From assembly GCF_030122845.1 (NCBI RefSeq), contig NZ_CP126084.1:2418001-2482000 (forward strand): a DNA stretch of 64,000 nt. Reading direction: 5' to 3'. A program made the translations under genes and the position numbers. The DNA comes from Paenibacillus woosongensis. Its GTDB lineage: Bacteria > Bacillota > Bacilli > Paenibacillales > Paenibacillaceae. Of this stretch, positions 44,888 through 53,460 are shown in pieces. How positions within the stretch are numbered: the first letter of the stretch is position 1; each line of letters begins with the position of its first letter. The notes under the pieces were generated by a model that saw only the letters and a list, made by a program, of their open reading frames with translations, did not search any database and was not told the origin of the DNA.

Positions 44888-45757
44888 CTATCTAGCCAAG
44901 AGCGGCTTGACGTCCTTAATGATTTGCTGCAATTGCTCGGAGCAGTTTGTGTATAGCTGTTTCGGTTCCGCTTGTTCCGTCGATAAAGCATACATCTCCA
45001 GATCGGCTTCGCATTTTTTAAGCTGTGCGAGCAAGGCCGCCTTTTCTTGAGGCTCTGGAACGGTGATTTTATCGTCATACAAGTCCACATACAGCTGTCC
45101 GAAGCCATCGACCTGCCCGATATACACGTTCTCAACGGTTACGCCTAGCTTCTCAAGTTCAGTTTCCAGCCATCCCCGATTCAGCCCAAGCGTAGAGAGC
45201 GGCTCGTCCATAATATTTCCGTCGAGTATGACGGCTTGCGGTTCGGGCTCGGGAGAAACCTTGATCCCTAAATGGGAAGGGGTAATCGGCTGATATTCTT
45301 TTTTCAGCAGGACGTTGATCTCTCCGCTCGGCTCGATGACCGCAAATTCGACTTCGGCCGCCTTGAAAATATTTTTTTTGCGCAGCTGTTCCAGCAGCTC
45401 CTCGTTCGTGAGTTTTTCCTTTTTCAAATTGTCCTCAAGGATTTTGCCGTCTTTAATCAGAACGGTCGAGCTGTTGTCAATGATGTTTCTGGCCTTTTTG
45501 CTTTTGATTTGTAGAAATTCAATTCCTAATGAGACGAGAACCCAGACGACTAATGCGGTAATGCCGATATACCAATCCTCCTGATGGTTCACCGAAATAT
45601 AAGCAGCTAAATCCCCAATCGTGATCCCTGTAATGTACTCAAATAAGGAAAGCTGTGAGATTTGCCTTTTTCCAAGCAATTTGGTCAAAAGAAAGAGTAC
45701 TGCGATAGAAACCAGCGTTCTTACGACAACCTCTAACCATATTTGCATACTGAACAC
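44888..45757 (-). CDS. DUF421 (YetF-like) membrane protein fused to DUF1657
   Basis: A 289-residue protein with three N-terminal membrane segments (about 5-85), the YetF/DUF421 domain (LLGKRQISQLSLFEYITGITIGD-type start and GLNRGWLETEL later), and a C-terminal DUF1657-like segment (about 240-289). That segment has LKKCEADLEMYALSTEQ, matching LKSAQANLESFALGTQN of the small DUF1657 protein encoded divergently next door. In the transferable spoVA-2mob operons of Bacillus these domains are separate genes. I use the GTG at 45757, 5 nt after AAAGGAG; ATG 45748 is also possible. Role: probably spore inner membrane, linked to SpoVAC/SpoVAD; inferred from context. Confidence 0.82.
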   Translation of the reverse strand: MFSMQIWLEVVVRTLVSIAVLFLLTKLLGKRQISQLSLFEYITGITIGDLAAYISVNHQEDWYIGITALVVWVLVSLGIEFLQIKSKKARNIIDNSSTVLIKDGKILEDNLKKEKLTNEELLEQLRKKNIFKAAEVEFAVIEPSGEINVLLKKEYQPITPSHLGIKVSPEPEPQAVILDGNIMDEPLSTLGLNRGWLETELEKLGVTVENVYIGQVDGFGQLYVDLYDDKITVPEPQEKAALLAQLKKCEADLEMYALSTEQAEPKQLYTNCSEQLQQIIKDVKPLLAR

Positions 45758-45850
45758 TGACACTCCTTTCATTGCGGCTAAAACACGGTAACCCAATTAT
45801 GCGCAGAAGCTGTTTTTTTACTAACACAAAATTTGGAAGCTCAGATTCCA

Positions 45851-45879
45851 GTATGTTTTGTGCAAAATGGGCCAAATTA
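45851..45879 (+). promoter_or_regulatory. Possible sigma-G promoter of the DUF1657 gene
   Basis: GTATG (45851-45855), 17-nt spacer, CAAATTA (45873-45879), one mismatch from the sigma-G consensus. The start codon follows 44 nt later. Confidence 0.4.
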
Positions 45880-45922
45880 TGATGGCGCAAAGCACAGTTA
45901 CAAGATTAAGGTGGTGAATCAG

Positions 45923-46129
45923 ATGACAGTAGCATCACAAGTGAAAACGACGCTGGCGTCGTTAAAAAGCGCTCAAGCGAACCTGGAGTCATTCGCTCTG
46001 GGCACGCAAAACCAGGATGCAAAAAACTTGTTTACTGCGGCGGCTCAACAAACGCAGCAAATCGTTGACCAAGTGGAAACAAGAGTTACGCAGCTGGAAA
46101 ATGAAGAACCGCAGTACAAAGGATTCTAG
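45923..46129 (+). CDS. Small DUF1657 protein
   Basis: A 68-residue, soluble, helical protein of the DUF1657 family, which in Bacillus spore-resistance (spoVA-2mob) operons accompanies spoVAC, spoVAD and DUF421 genes. It begins MTVASQVKTTLASLKSAQ. The ATG at 45923 follows AAGGTGGTGA; the longer frame to 45833 is not conserved. It is divergent from the spoVA cluster with 165 nt between starts. Its sequence matches the C-terminal tail of the adjacent DUF421 protein, so the two may bind the same partner. Function unknown. Confidence 0.82.
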   Translation: MTVASQVKTTLASLKSAQANLESFALGTQNQDAKNLFTAAAQQTQQIVDQVETRVTQLENEEPQYKGF

Positions 46130-46168
46130 GACCTACCTCCACCGCAGAAAATTAAGAAGCAATAGCCG

Positions 46169-46196
46169 AGCCCGTTCTATTGGAACGGGCTTTTTC
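46169..46196 (+). terminator. DUF1657 gene terminator
   Basis: AGCCCGTTC, 5-nt loop, GAACGGGCT, then TTTTC. Confidence 0.92.
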
Positions 46197-46264
46197 GCGT
46201 GCTGAAGAAGCTTGTAGAATAATCGCCAATGACCTTATCGCGTCTGGATATCAATTTAGAAGCA

Positions 46265-46273
46265 TGTTATAAT
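46265..46273 (+). promoter_or_regulatory. Extended -10 promoter of miaB
   Basis: TG (46265-46266), T, TATAAT (46268-46273). The -35 is weak (TGGATA-like). The start follows 80 nt later. Confidence 0.55.
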
Positions 46274-46353
46274 TTGGTGTAATGCATTTTTCGATCACTT
46301 AAGATGACGTTATAGTTTTAGCGATAGATTGACTAAAGGAGTGGGCCGACACC

Positions 46354-47904
46354 ATGGCTAAGGAAACGAAGGATTACTCCAAGTATTTTGATTTCTCGGA
46401 CGCCAAAGTCATTTCCGAGGACGAGAGCGGCAAGAAAATCAGAATCCGCGGACGGGATATTCAAATTCTTTCGGAACCCAATCACCGCAAAGAGAAGCAG
46501 CGCGGGAAAGAGGATATTCAAGTGTTGTACAACACTGCCGTGCCTGAGGAGCTGAAAGGCATCGGTAACGGCAAGAAATATATTATTTATACGTACGGCT
46601 GCCAGATGAACGAGCATGATACCGAGACGATGAAGGGTCTGCTTGAGGAAATGGGCTATACCCCTACGGAAGAGCGTAAGGATGCGAACATTATTCTGCT
46701 GAACACCTGTGCAATCCGAGAGAATGCCGAAGATAAAGTATTCGGCGAGCTTGGGCACCTGAAGGGGCTTAAGACGGAAAATCCGGATCTTCTGCTTGGC
46801 GTATGCGGCTGCATGTCGCAGGAAGAAGGCGTTGTGAACCGGATTATGCAGAAGCATGGCTTCGTCGACATGATTTTTGGCACACATAATATTCACCGGC
46901 TGCCTCATTTGATCCGTGAAGCGTTGTTCAGCAAAGAAATGGTCGTCGAAGTATGGTCCAAAGAAGGGGACATCATCGAGAACCTGCCGAAGAAACGTGA
47001 AGGGATGCGAGCCTGGGTCAACATCATGTACGGCTGTGATAAATTTTGCACCTATTGTATCGTTCCATTTACGCGGGGCAAGGAGCGAAGCCGCCGTCCT
47101 GAGGATGTCATCGCCGAGGTGCGCGATTTGGCGCGTCAAGGCTTCAAGGAAATTACCTTGCTTGGACAGAATGTAAATGCCTATGGCAAGGATTTTACCG
47201 ACATCGATTATACGTTTGCCAATTTGATGGACGACATCCGCCAAATTGATATTCCGCGCGTTCGCTTTACGACATCGCATCCCCGCGATTTTGATGACGA
47301 TTTGATTGAAGTGCTGGCAAAGGGCGGCAATCTGGTTGAGCATATCCATCTGCCAGTTCAATCGGGCAATACCGAAGTGTTGAAGCGCATGAGCCGCAAA
47401 TATTCGCGGGAGCATTATTTGGAGCTTGTTCGCAAAATCAAAAAAGCCATACCAGACGTGGTGCTGACAACTGATATAATCGTTGGATTCCCTGGGGAAA
47501 CCGATGAGCAGTTCGAAGACACGTTGTCCTTGGTTCGCGAGGTAGGATATGACTTCGCGTTTACGTTCATTTATTCCCCGCGCGAAGGCACGCCGGCTGC
47601 AGTCATGGAAGACAACGTTCCAATGGAAGTGAAGAAAGAGCGTCTGCAGCGGCTTAACGACGTCGTTAACGAGCATTGCCGCATTAGCAACGACCTGATG
47701 AAAGGCAAAATCGTCGAGGTGCTTGTCGAAGGGGAGAGCAAGAACAATGCCGAGGTGCTGTCCGGCCGGACACGCAGCAACAAGCTGGTCCATTTTGAGG
47801 GCGGCAAGGATTTGATCGGCAAGTTCGTACAAGTGGAAATTACCGATCCAATGACATGGTATATTAAAGGGAATATCGTGTCAGAAGCGGTTACCTCCGC
47901 TTAA
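46354..47904 (+). CDS. miaB: tRNA-2-methylthio-N6-dimethylallyladenosine synthase MiaB
   Basis: A radical SAM methylthiotransferase that converts i6A37 to ms2i6A37 in tRNAs reading UNN codons. It has 516 residues: an N-terminal extension (about 1-70) usual in Bacilli, a UPF0004 domain with [19 protein letters not shown] and GVCGCMSQ cysteines, the SAM cluster C228-x3-C232-x2-C235 ([10 protein letters not shown]), and a C-terminal TRAM domain. The ATG at 46354 follows AAAGGAG. It is followed by ymcA, as in B. subtilis (ymcB-ymcA). Confidence 0.95.
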   Translation: MAKETKDYSKYFDFSDAKVISEDESGKKIRIRGRDIQILSEPNHRKEKQRGKEDIQVLYNTAVPEELKGIGNGKKYIIYTYGCQMNEHDTETMKGLLEEMGYTPTEERKDANIILLNTCAIRENAEDKVFGELGHLKGLKTENPDLLLGVCGCMSQEEGVVNRIMQKHGFVDMIFGTHNIHRLPHLIREALFSKEMVVEVWSKEGDIIENLPKKREGMRAWVNIMYGCDKFCTYCIVPFTRGKERSRRPEDVIAEVRDLARQGFKEITLLGQNVNAYGKDFTDIDYTFANLMDDIRQIDIPRVRFTTSHPRDFDDDLIEVLAKGGNLVEHIHLPVQSGNTEVLKRMSRKYSREHYLELVRKIKKAIPDVVLTTDIIVGFPGETDEQFEDTLSLVREVGYDFAFTFIYSPREGTPAAVMEDNVPMEVKKERLQRLNDVVNEHCRISNDLMKGKIVEVLVEGESKNNAEVLSGRTRSNKLVHFEGGKDLIGKFVQVEITDPMTWYIKGNIVSEAVTSA

Positions 47905-47975
47905 TGAATAGGATGAAATACAGATTGGATTGTGTATGAAATACATGGCTTGAATTTAGTTGGGAGGAAAGAGCA

Positions 47976-48431
47976 TTGGGACAAGAGCATAACCACACGA
48001 CCGATTGTGGAATTCCGAAATTCGATTCCCGCGATCTCGTCATTCGCGAAGATATTATGGCAAAAGCAAAAGAGCTCGCAGAGCTGATCGGGACAAGCGA
48101 GGAGGTTCAGCATTTCCAGAAGGCTGAGCAGCTGATCCGGAAGCATGAAAGAGTGCAAACGTTAATCAGTGCCATCAAGAAGAAGCAGAAGGAAATCGTT
48201 GCCTTCCAAAGCTTCCAGAATCAAGCGATGGTTGACAAAATTGAGCGGGAGATCGATGAGCTTCAGGACGAGCTGGATGAAATACCACTCGTGACCGAAT
48301 TCCAGCAAAGCCAGAGCGATATTAATTATTTGCTGCAGCTCGTCATTTCGGTAATCCGGGATACGGTATCCGAGAAGGTCAATGTTGAATCCGGAAGCGA
48401 ACCTGCTCCGGCTTCAGGATACGGCGAGTAA
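47976..48431 (+). CDS. ricA: RicA/YmcA regulator subunit
   Basis: A YlbF/YmcA-family protein. In B. subtilis YmcA (RicA), YlbF and YaaT form an iron-sulfur complex that steers RNase Y and is needed for biofilm, competence and sporulation. It has 151 residues, mainly helical (KAKELAELIGTSEEVQHFQKA, LDEIPLVTEFQQSQ). It starts with TTG at 47976 after GGGAGGAAA. The only cysteine is in the N-terminal tail (HTTDCGIPK); the C-terminal tail ends SGYGE without cysteine. Location after miaB is conserved. Confidence 0.88.
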   Translation: MGQEHNHTTDCGIPKFDSRDLVIREDIMAKAKELAELIGTSEEVQHFQKAEQLIRKHERVQTLISAIKKKQKEIVAFQSFQNQAMVDKIEREIDELQDELDEIPLVTEFQQSQSDINYLLQLVISVIRDTVSEKVNVESGSEPAPASGYGE

Positions 48432-48445
48432 GTCATCATGAAACT

Positions 48446-48476
48446 GTGCGGAGGCTTACCCTTCGCACTTTTTTTG
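48446..48476 (+). terminator. ricA terminator
   Basis: GTGCGGAGG, short loop, CCTTCGCAC, then TTTTTTT. Confidence 0.9.
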
Positions 48477-48606
48477 ACGATACACCATCCGTATTTTATT
48501 AATATCATGAAATATCTGCGTAATGATTGTTTGAATAAAGGCATCTTAGGAATAATACATCAAGAAAGGGTTGACCGCGTCAATCCATACAGAAGGAGGA
48601 ACGATA

Positions 48607-49029
48607 ATGGATTGGACGGATATCATGTCCCGCAGTGAGAAGTCGTTTTGGGGACTGCTTGGCCTCCGGCTGTTATCGGCAGACAGTCAGCGTGTGGAGA
48701 TCGGCCTTACCGCTACCGAGTCGCATCTAAATTCCATGGGCATCGTCCATGGGGGCGTCCTGTCCGCGATGATGGATCAGGCGATGGGGACGCTTGTAAC
48801 GGCTACCAAGGAAGGCCGGGAAGGCGTAACGACGCATTTGAACGTAAACTTTCTGAGTCCGATGCAAATGGGCGAATTGATCGTGACGGCTTATCCGCTG
48901 CATGAGACGTTCCGTACGATGACTTTGCGTGCTGAAGTCCGCAACAGTGAGGGCTTATTGGGAAGCATCGCAACAGCGACGTTCCGGCTGCCGAAGGATA
49001 AAGGGAACTCCGGCAAGGATCAAGGCTGA
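48607..49029 (+). CDS. PaaI-family hotdog thioesterase
   Basis: A 140-residue hotdog-fold acyl-CoA thioesterase. The catalytic region is SMGIVHGGVLSAMMDQAMG (about 43-61), with HGG and the acidic residue of the helix typical of PaaI/YdiI proteins. The ATG at 48607 follows AGAAGGAGG; an in-frame start at 48571 lies before that site. Substrate not predictable. It stands between ricA and the NAD salvage genes. Confidence 0.87.
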   Translation: MDWTDIMSRSEKSFWGLLGLRLLSADSQRVEIGLTATESHLNSMGIVHGGVLSAMMDQAMGTLVTATKEGREGVTTHLNVNFLSPMQMGELIVTAYPLHETFRTMTLRAEVRNSEGLLGSIATATFRLPKDKGNSGKDQG

Positions 49030-49108
49030 TTCATAGTAATGCAAATTCAACGGAATGTTGCCCGGTGATTCGCTAGGTAACGTTATCATATGAGTAATGT
49101 GGTGATTC

Positions 49109-49897
49109 ATGATGAGTATGGAACAAGAACAGGATCAGGGACAGCATCGCTACGATGCCAAGAAATACCGAACACCGGATGGAATTCCTGCGGACATAGT
49201 CATGTTTACACTAGCCAAGCAGGAGCGCAAGGCCGCTACGAAGTCGCTTCCTAGGTTCGATTTGAAGGTGATGCTGATTCGCCGCAGAAGCTGGCCGTTT
49301 GCCGGGGCCTGGGCGCTGCCGGGGGGATTTTCACAAGAGGATGAGTCTTTGTATGAGACCGCGCGCAGAGAGTTGAAGGAGGAGACAGGGGTAGACGGTC
49401 ACCATCTGGAGTATCTCGGGGTGTACAGCAAGCCCGGACGCGACCCGCGCGGCTGGATTATCTCTCACGCTTTCTTCGCGCTAGTCGAGGAGTGGGTGCT
49501 GGAGAAGCGCCAATCCGCGGACGATGCCCAGGAAGTCGGATTGTTTACGGTGAAAGAGGCGCTGGAGGATTTACAGCTCGCGTTCGATCATCGTGAAATT
49601 TTAGAGGACGCTTATAAGAGAATTCAGCAGCAGATGCTGCATACGACAATCGCGAAGCAGTTTTTGCCGCCTCATTTTACGCTTGGCGAGCTTTATCAAG
49701 TTATTCAGACGGTTGTACCGGATTTCGCGGAGCTGAATTTCATTCGCAAAATCACGTCCACCCGCAGCAGACAGGGGATTTTGGAGGAAGTGCGCGATGA
49801 GAACGGGAATCCGATGCTGTCCAATCAATATTCGCAGCGTCCGGCGCAGTTATATCGTTTTACCGATTATACGCCAAGATTATCCATTTATACTTAA
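49109..49897 (+). CDS. NrtR-like NUDIX protein with C-terminal winged helix
   Basis: A 262-residue two-domain protein. The NUDIX box GX5EX7REUXEEXGU is complete (GGFSQEDESLYETARRELKEETGV, about 72-95 counted as two adjoining segments), so the hydrolase half, probably acting on ADP-ribose, should be active. The C-terminal part (about 185-262, FTLGELYQVIQTVV then FIRKI) looks like the winged helix of NrtR repressors of NAD genes. It stands upstream of nicotinamidase and nicotinate phosphoribosyltransferase genes, which fits an NAD-sensing regulator. The start has a weak ribosome site (GGTGATTC). Confidence 0.8.
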   Translation: MMSMEQEQDQGQHRYDAKKYRTPDGIPADIVMFTLAKQERKAATKSLPRFDLKVMLIRRRSWPFAGAWALPGGFSQEDESLYETARRELKEETGVDGHHLEYLGVYSKPGRDPRGWIISHAFFALVEEWVLEKRQSADDAQEVGLFTVKEALEDLQLAFDHREILEDAYKRIQQQMLHTTIAKQFLPPHFTLGELYQVIQTVVPDFAELNFIRKITSTRSRQGILEEVRDENGNPMLSNQYSQRPAQLYRFTDYTPRLSIYT

Positions 49898-49955
49898 CGG
49901 ATTGCGATATCTTGATTCTTTGTTCATGTAGTTAACTATTTGTCAGCTGCCGTTT

Positions 49956-49975
49956 CATGTTCATTCCATGTTCAT
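49956..49975 (+). promoter_or_regulatory. Two direct 9-bp repeats before pncA
   Basis: CATGTTCAT occurs at 49956-49964 and 49967-49975, offset by 11 bp, one helical turn. It is a possible protein-binding site; an 11-bp repeat period also occurs in PhoP boxes, but the TTAACA-type core is not clear. Confidence 0.4.
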
Positions 49976-50008
49976 AATTTATTAAGGTGAAGGGCTGGGT
50001 GAAGCTGG

Positions 50009-50551
50009 ATGAAAGCACTGCTTGTTGTTGATTATACGAAGGATTTCGTCGATGGAAAACTGCCTGTAGGAGAGCCGGCGATTTTGCTCGAATCGGCGAT
50101 TTGCCAAATTACGGAGCAATATGTGCAGCAGGGCGATTTTGTCGTCATGGCGGTGGATTTGCACGAAGAGGGGGATACGCTCCATCCGGAATCCAAGCTA
50201 TTCCCGCCGCATAACATCCGAGGTACGGAAGGACGGGAACTGTACGGTAAGTTAGCGGACGTGTACAAGCGGCACCAGGATCGGATTTACTGGATGGACA
50301 AAACGCGATACAGCGCTTTTTGCGGCACCGATCTCGAGCAGAAATTGCGGGAACGGGGAATTAACGAAGTGGCGATCGTCGGTGTTTGCACGGATATTTG
50401 CGTATTGCATACCGCTGTAGATGCATATAATAAAGGTTATGGCATTACGATTTACGAGGATGGTGTAGCCAGCTTCAATCCGGAAGGCCATACATGGGCA
50501 CTCGGGCATTTTCGTGCTACTTTGGGTGCAAATGTGACAAGCAGCCGATAA
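50009..50551 (+). CDS. pncA: Nicotinamidase
   Basis: Hydrolyses nicotinamide to nicotinate, the first step of NAD salvage. It has 180 residues of the isochorismatase-like fold. The catalytic triad is D8 (VVDYTKDF), K98 (MDKTRYSAF) and C131 (GVCTDICVLHT); zinc ligands include D50 and H52. It is very close in sequence to B. subtilis YueJ/PncA as I recall it. The next gene, pncB, uses the product; the gap is 57 nt. Confidence 0.95.
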   Translation: MKALLVVDYTKDFVDGKLPVGEPAILLESAICQITEQYVQQGDFVVMAVDLHEEGDTLHPESKLFPPHNIRGTEGRELYGKLADVYKRHQDRIYWMDKTRYSAFCGTDLEQKLRERGINEVAIVGVCTDICVLHTAVDAYNKGYGITIYEDGVASFNPEGHTWALGHFRATLGANVTSSR

Positions 50552-50608
50552 ACTTAAGTAATAGCTGCGCATGAGTGCAGTTGCGACACCAGAGAGGATG
50601 AAAGACAG

Positions 50609-52063
50609 ATGCAAAGCTCAAGTTTGGCGCTACATACGGATAAATATCAGATTAATATGATTTATGCCCACTGGGTAAACGGTACGCATGAACGCAAAGC
50701 GGTGTTCGAGGCGTATTTTCGCAAGCTGCCCTTCGGCAACGGATATGCCGTGTTTGCAGGTTTAGAGCGAATTGTGCAGTACATATCCCACCTGCAGTTT
50801 TCAGATAGCGATATCGAGTTTCTGGGCAGACAGGAAGAGAATTACGACCCTGCTTTTCTGGAGCTGCTCCGTAATTTCCGATTTAAGGGCAATCTTTACG
50901 CTGTTCCTGAAGGAGCTTTGGTATTTCCGAGCGAGCCGCTGATTCGCGTAGAGGGAACAATTATGGAGGCCCAGCTGATCGAAACCGCACTGCTTAATTT
51001 CATGAACTTTCAGACCTTGATTGCCACCAAAGCATCACGGGTGAAGCGGGTGGCCGAAAATGATGTGCTGCTCGAATTCGGTTCACGGCGTGCACAGGAG
51101 GCCGATGCTGCCATTTGGGGAGCGAGAGCTGCCTATTTATCGGGCTTTGACGCGACCTCGAATTTGCTTGCCGGAGAGATCTTTGGCATTCCGACCAAAG
51201 GAACGCATGCACACTCCTGGGTGCAGAGCTTCGACTCGGAGCTGGAGGCATTTGAACGATTTGCTGAGGCGCTTCCTGATCAGGTCTCGCTGCTCGTGGA
51301 TACATTTGACACGTTAAGCAGCGGCGTGCCGAACGCGATCAAGACCGCAAAGCTGCTGGAGAGCAAGGGCAAACGGTTAAGCAGCATTCGCCTGGATAGC
51401 GGAGATCTCGCTTACCTGTCGATAAAAGCCCGTAAAATGCTTGATGAAGCTGGTCTTCCATACGTTCAGATCGTTGCATCAAATGACCTGGACGAGAATA
51501 CGATCTTTAACCTCAAGGCACAAGGGGCGAAAATCGATATATGGGGTGTTGGCACCCAGCTGATTACGGCTGCGGACCAGCCAGCTTTGGGCGGAGTGTA
51601 TAAGCTTGTTGAACGTGAACGGAACGGTACAATGGAGCCGACGATCAAAATATCCGCCAATCCGGAAAAAGTAACGACCCCGGGGAGAAAGGATATTTTG
51701 CGCATTGTCGATGGGGAGAGCGGCAAGGCAATCGCCGATTACATCTGCTTCCCACATGAGCAGCAGGCCAGATCCGGAGGTAAGCTTCGTTTGTTTGATC
51801 CGGTTCATCCCTATTTGAAAAAATCCGTTAAAAATTACAAGGCCATTTCGATGCAGCAGCAAATTTTCGTAGACGGGGAGCTTGTCTATGAACTGCCTAC
51901 CCTTGATGCGATCAGAGCCTATCATAAGGAGCAGCTGCAAATGTTCTGGCCAGAATATTTGCGGAAGCTCAATCCGGAGAAGTATCGCGTTAATCTGAGC
52001 CAGGAGGCTTGGGAGCTTAAGCAGAAGCTGATCGAGGAATATATGGGCCAGCATGAAGATTGA
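50609..52063 (+). CDS. pncB: Nicotinate phosphoribosyltransferase
   Basis: Joins nicotinate to PRPP with ATP to form nicotinate mononucleotide. It has 484 residues. Hallmarks are LHTDKYQINM at the start, EFGSRRAQ (about 152-159), GTHAHSWVQSF (about 196-206) and SIRLDSGDLAYLS (about 258-270). The ATG follows GAGAGGATG. It forms a salvage unit with pncA; B. subtilis has the same pair (yueK-yueJ). Confidence 0.95.
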   Translation: MQSSSLALHTDKYQINMIYAHWVNGTHERKAVFEAYFRKLPFGNGYAVFAGLERIVQYISHLQFSDSDIEFLGRQEENYDPAFLELLRNFRFKGNLYAVPEGALVFPSEPLIRVEGTIMEAQLIETALLNFMNFQTLIATKASRVKRVAENDVLLEFGSRRAQEADAAIWGARAAYLSGFDATSNLLAGEIFGIPTKGTHAHSWVQSFDSELEAFERFAEALPDQVSLLVDTFDTLSSGVPNAIKTAKLLESKGKRLSSIRLDSGDLAYLSIKARKMLDEAGLPYVQIVASNDLDENTIFNLKAQGAKIDIWGVGTQLITAADQPALGGVYKLVERERNGTMEPTIKISANPEKVTTPGRKDILRIVDGESGKAIADYICFPHEQQARSGGKLRLFDPVHPYLKKSVKNYKAISMQQQIFVDGELVYELPTLDAIRAYHKEQLQMFWPEYLRKLNPEKYRVNLSQEAWELKQKLIEEYMGQHED

Positions 52064-52081
52064 AGCAATCCAAAATAGTTC

Positions 52082-52122
52082 AAGGCTGTTTTCTAGGCAC
52101 ATGCTTAGGAAGCAGCCTTTTT
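52082..52122 (+). terminator. pncB terminator
   Basis: A 14-bp stem (AAGGCTG.../...CAGCCTT with wobbles) and a 9-nt loop, then TTTTTC. Confidence 0.88.
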
Positions 52123-52384
52123 CATTGGTTATTATTTCTCGGGAAAGCGCAAAAACCGCTATTTTTAGCGTCGTTGCTTGCTTCATTCGACACCTGCCTC
52201 AAAATTGTCCATATGACATTTGTTACATCCATCACACTCCATATATGGTAAATTGAAAAATTAATCGAGGTATTTTTGACTCGAAGCATTTGCGATGCTG
52301 TTGAAGGGGCATTTTGTATAGTTTGATTCTGTAATGATTCCGTGTAGATGAACTCGCATACGCGAAAGAAGGGAGTCCGGACGT
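52123..52384 (+). other. Leader region of the second oxidoreductase operon
   Basis: About 260 nt without a gene. It holds a possible promoter, TTGTTA (52220-52225)-N16-TATATG (52242-52247), whose -10 lies in the 10-bp palindrome CCATATATGG (52239-52248). I see nothing else of note. Confidence 0.4.
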
Positions 52385-53392
52385 ATGATGCAATTACCAA
52401 AATTGAATGAGTTAGGTTTTTTCGAAATTCGGCTGGAATCGATAGGGGGCCTTGGCGCGAACCTAGCCGGCAAAATGCTGGCTGAAGCTGGGGTCGAGGG
52501 AGCCGGGCTGAATGGTGTCAGCTTCTCTTCGTACGGATCGGAGAAGAAAGGGTCGCCGGTTAAAGCACATATCCGTTTCTGTAATTTAGACACGCCGATC
52601 CGGGATACATCGCCCGTAGAGCGGCCGCATATCGTAGGCATTTTTCAGGAAGCGCTTGCGAAGACCGTCAATGTGATCAGCGGCATTTATGAGGACAGCA
52701 CCGTTCTCGTGAACTCCCGCAAAACTCCGGCAGAGCTGAAGGAACAGCTGAAGCTGCTCGGAGGAACGATTGCCGTCGTTGATGCTACGGGCATCGCCTT
52801 GGAGGAGAAGAATCGGGTTAATATGGCCATGCTCGGCGCGATGTTTCGGTTATGTCCATTTTTGGATCCGCAAACGATGAAGGAGGTCATTCGAAAATCC
52901 CTAGAGAGCAAATATCCTCAAATGGTTGCTCCTGCCATAGCAACCTTTGAACGTGGATATCAGGAGGTGACGATTGAGACCTTCGCGCTGCCGCAGGGAA
53001 TGAGCATGCCTGCCTTTACCCGGGCGGATACACCGGTCTTGGGGTACGAAACCCAGCCGATTGGCGGGCTAGTAATCAATCCGGGCAACAGCATTTTGAA
53101 GGATCTAAGCATTTCGCGTTCGGGAATGATGCCGCATTTCAAGCTCGATGCCTGCATTCACTGCGCCCAGTGCGATAACGTCTGTCCGGATAACTGCTTT
53201 GTCTGGGAGGAGCAGCCGGACAAGAAGGGGCGTTTGCAGATGTTCCTGCAAGGCATCGATTATCAATACTGCAAAGGCTGCCTGAAATGCGTGCACGCCT
53301 GTCCGACGGATGCGTTATCCGGTGAGCGGGAGGAAGACGGTGTCGCGGCGGCCAATCGCGTCCCGCACAGATTTGATTTTGCGATGCAGTAA
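52385..53392 (+). CDS. 2-oxoacid:ferredoxin oxidoreductase, gamma-delta fusion with 2x[4Fe-4S]
   Basis: A 335-residue protein. The N-terminal gamma domain (about 8-190) starts EIRLESIGGLGANLAGKML. The C-terminal delta domain (about 245-320) is a ferredoxin with two 4Fe-4S motifs, CIHCAQCDNVCPDNC and CKGCLKCVHACP. It supplies electron exit for the alpha-beta fusion encoded 68 nt downstream. The ATG at 52385 follows AAGGGAG. The organisation differs from korAB in the same window. Substrate (pyruvate or another 2-oxoacid) cannot be told from sequence. Confidence 0.87.
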   Translation: MMQLPKLNELGFFEIRLESIGGLGANLAGKMLAEAGVEGAGLNGVSFSSYGSEKKGSPVKAHIRFCNLDTPIRDTSPVERPHIVGIFQEALAKTVNVISGIYEDSTVLVNSRKTPAELKEQLKLLGGTIAVVDATGIALEEKNRVNMAMLGAMFRLCPFLDPQTMKEVIRKSLESKYPQMVAPAIATFERGYQEVTIETFALPQGMSMPAFTRADTPVLGYETQPIGGLVINPGNSILKDLSISRSGMMPHFKLDACIHCAQCDNVCPDNCFVWEEQPDKKGRLQMFLQGIDYQYCKGCLKCVHACPTDALSGEREEDGVAAANRVPHRFDFAMQ

Positions 53393-53460
53393 AGAGGGAA
53401 ATGTCGGCTCAAAAAAGCTATCGTTGAAGTCCAATAAATAACAAGAAAGGCGGAAACGTC

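Noticed and set aside
45758..45850. Sigma-G promoter for the reverse-strand spoVA cluster
   Set aside because: A -10-like CATAATT exists on the reverse strand but no GHATR box lies 17-18 nt upstream of it.
46333..47832. Reverse-strand open frame of 499 codons
   Set aside because: It lies wholly opposite miaB, has no ribosome site and reads as low-similarity sequence; it is a frame shadow of a conserved gene.
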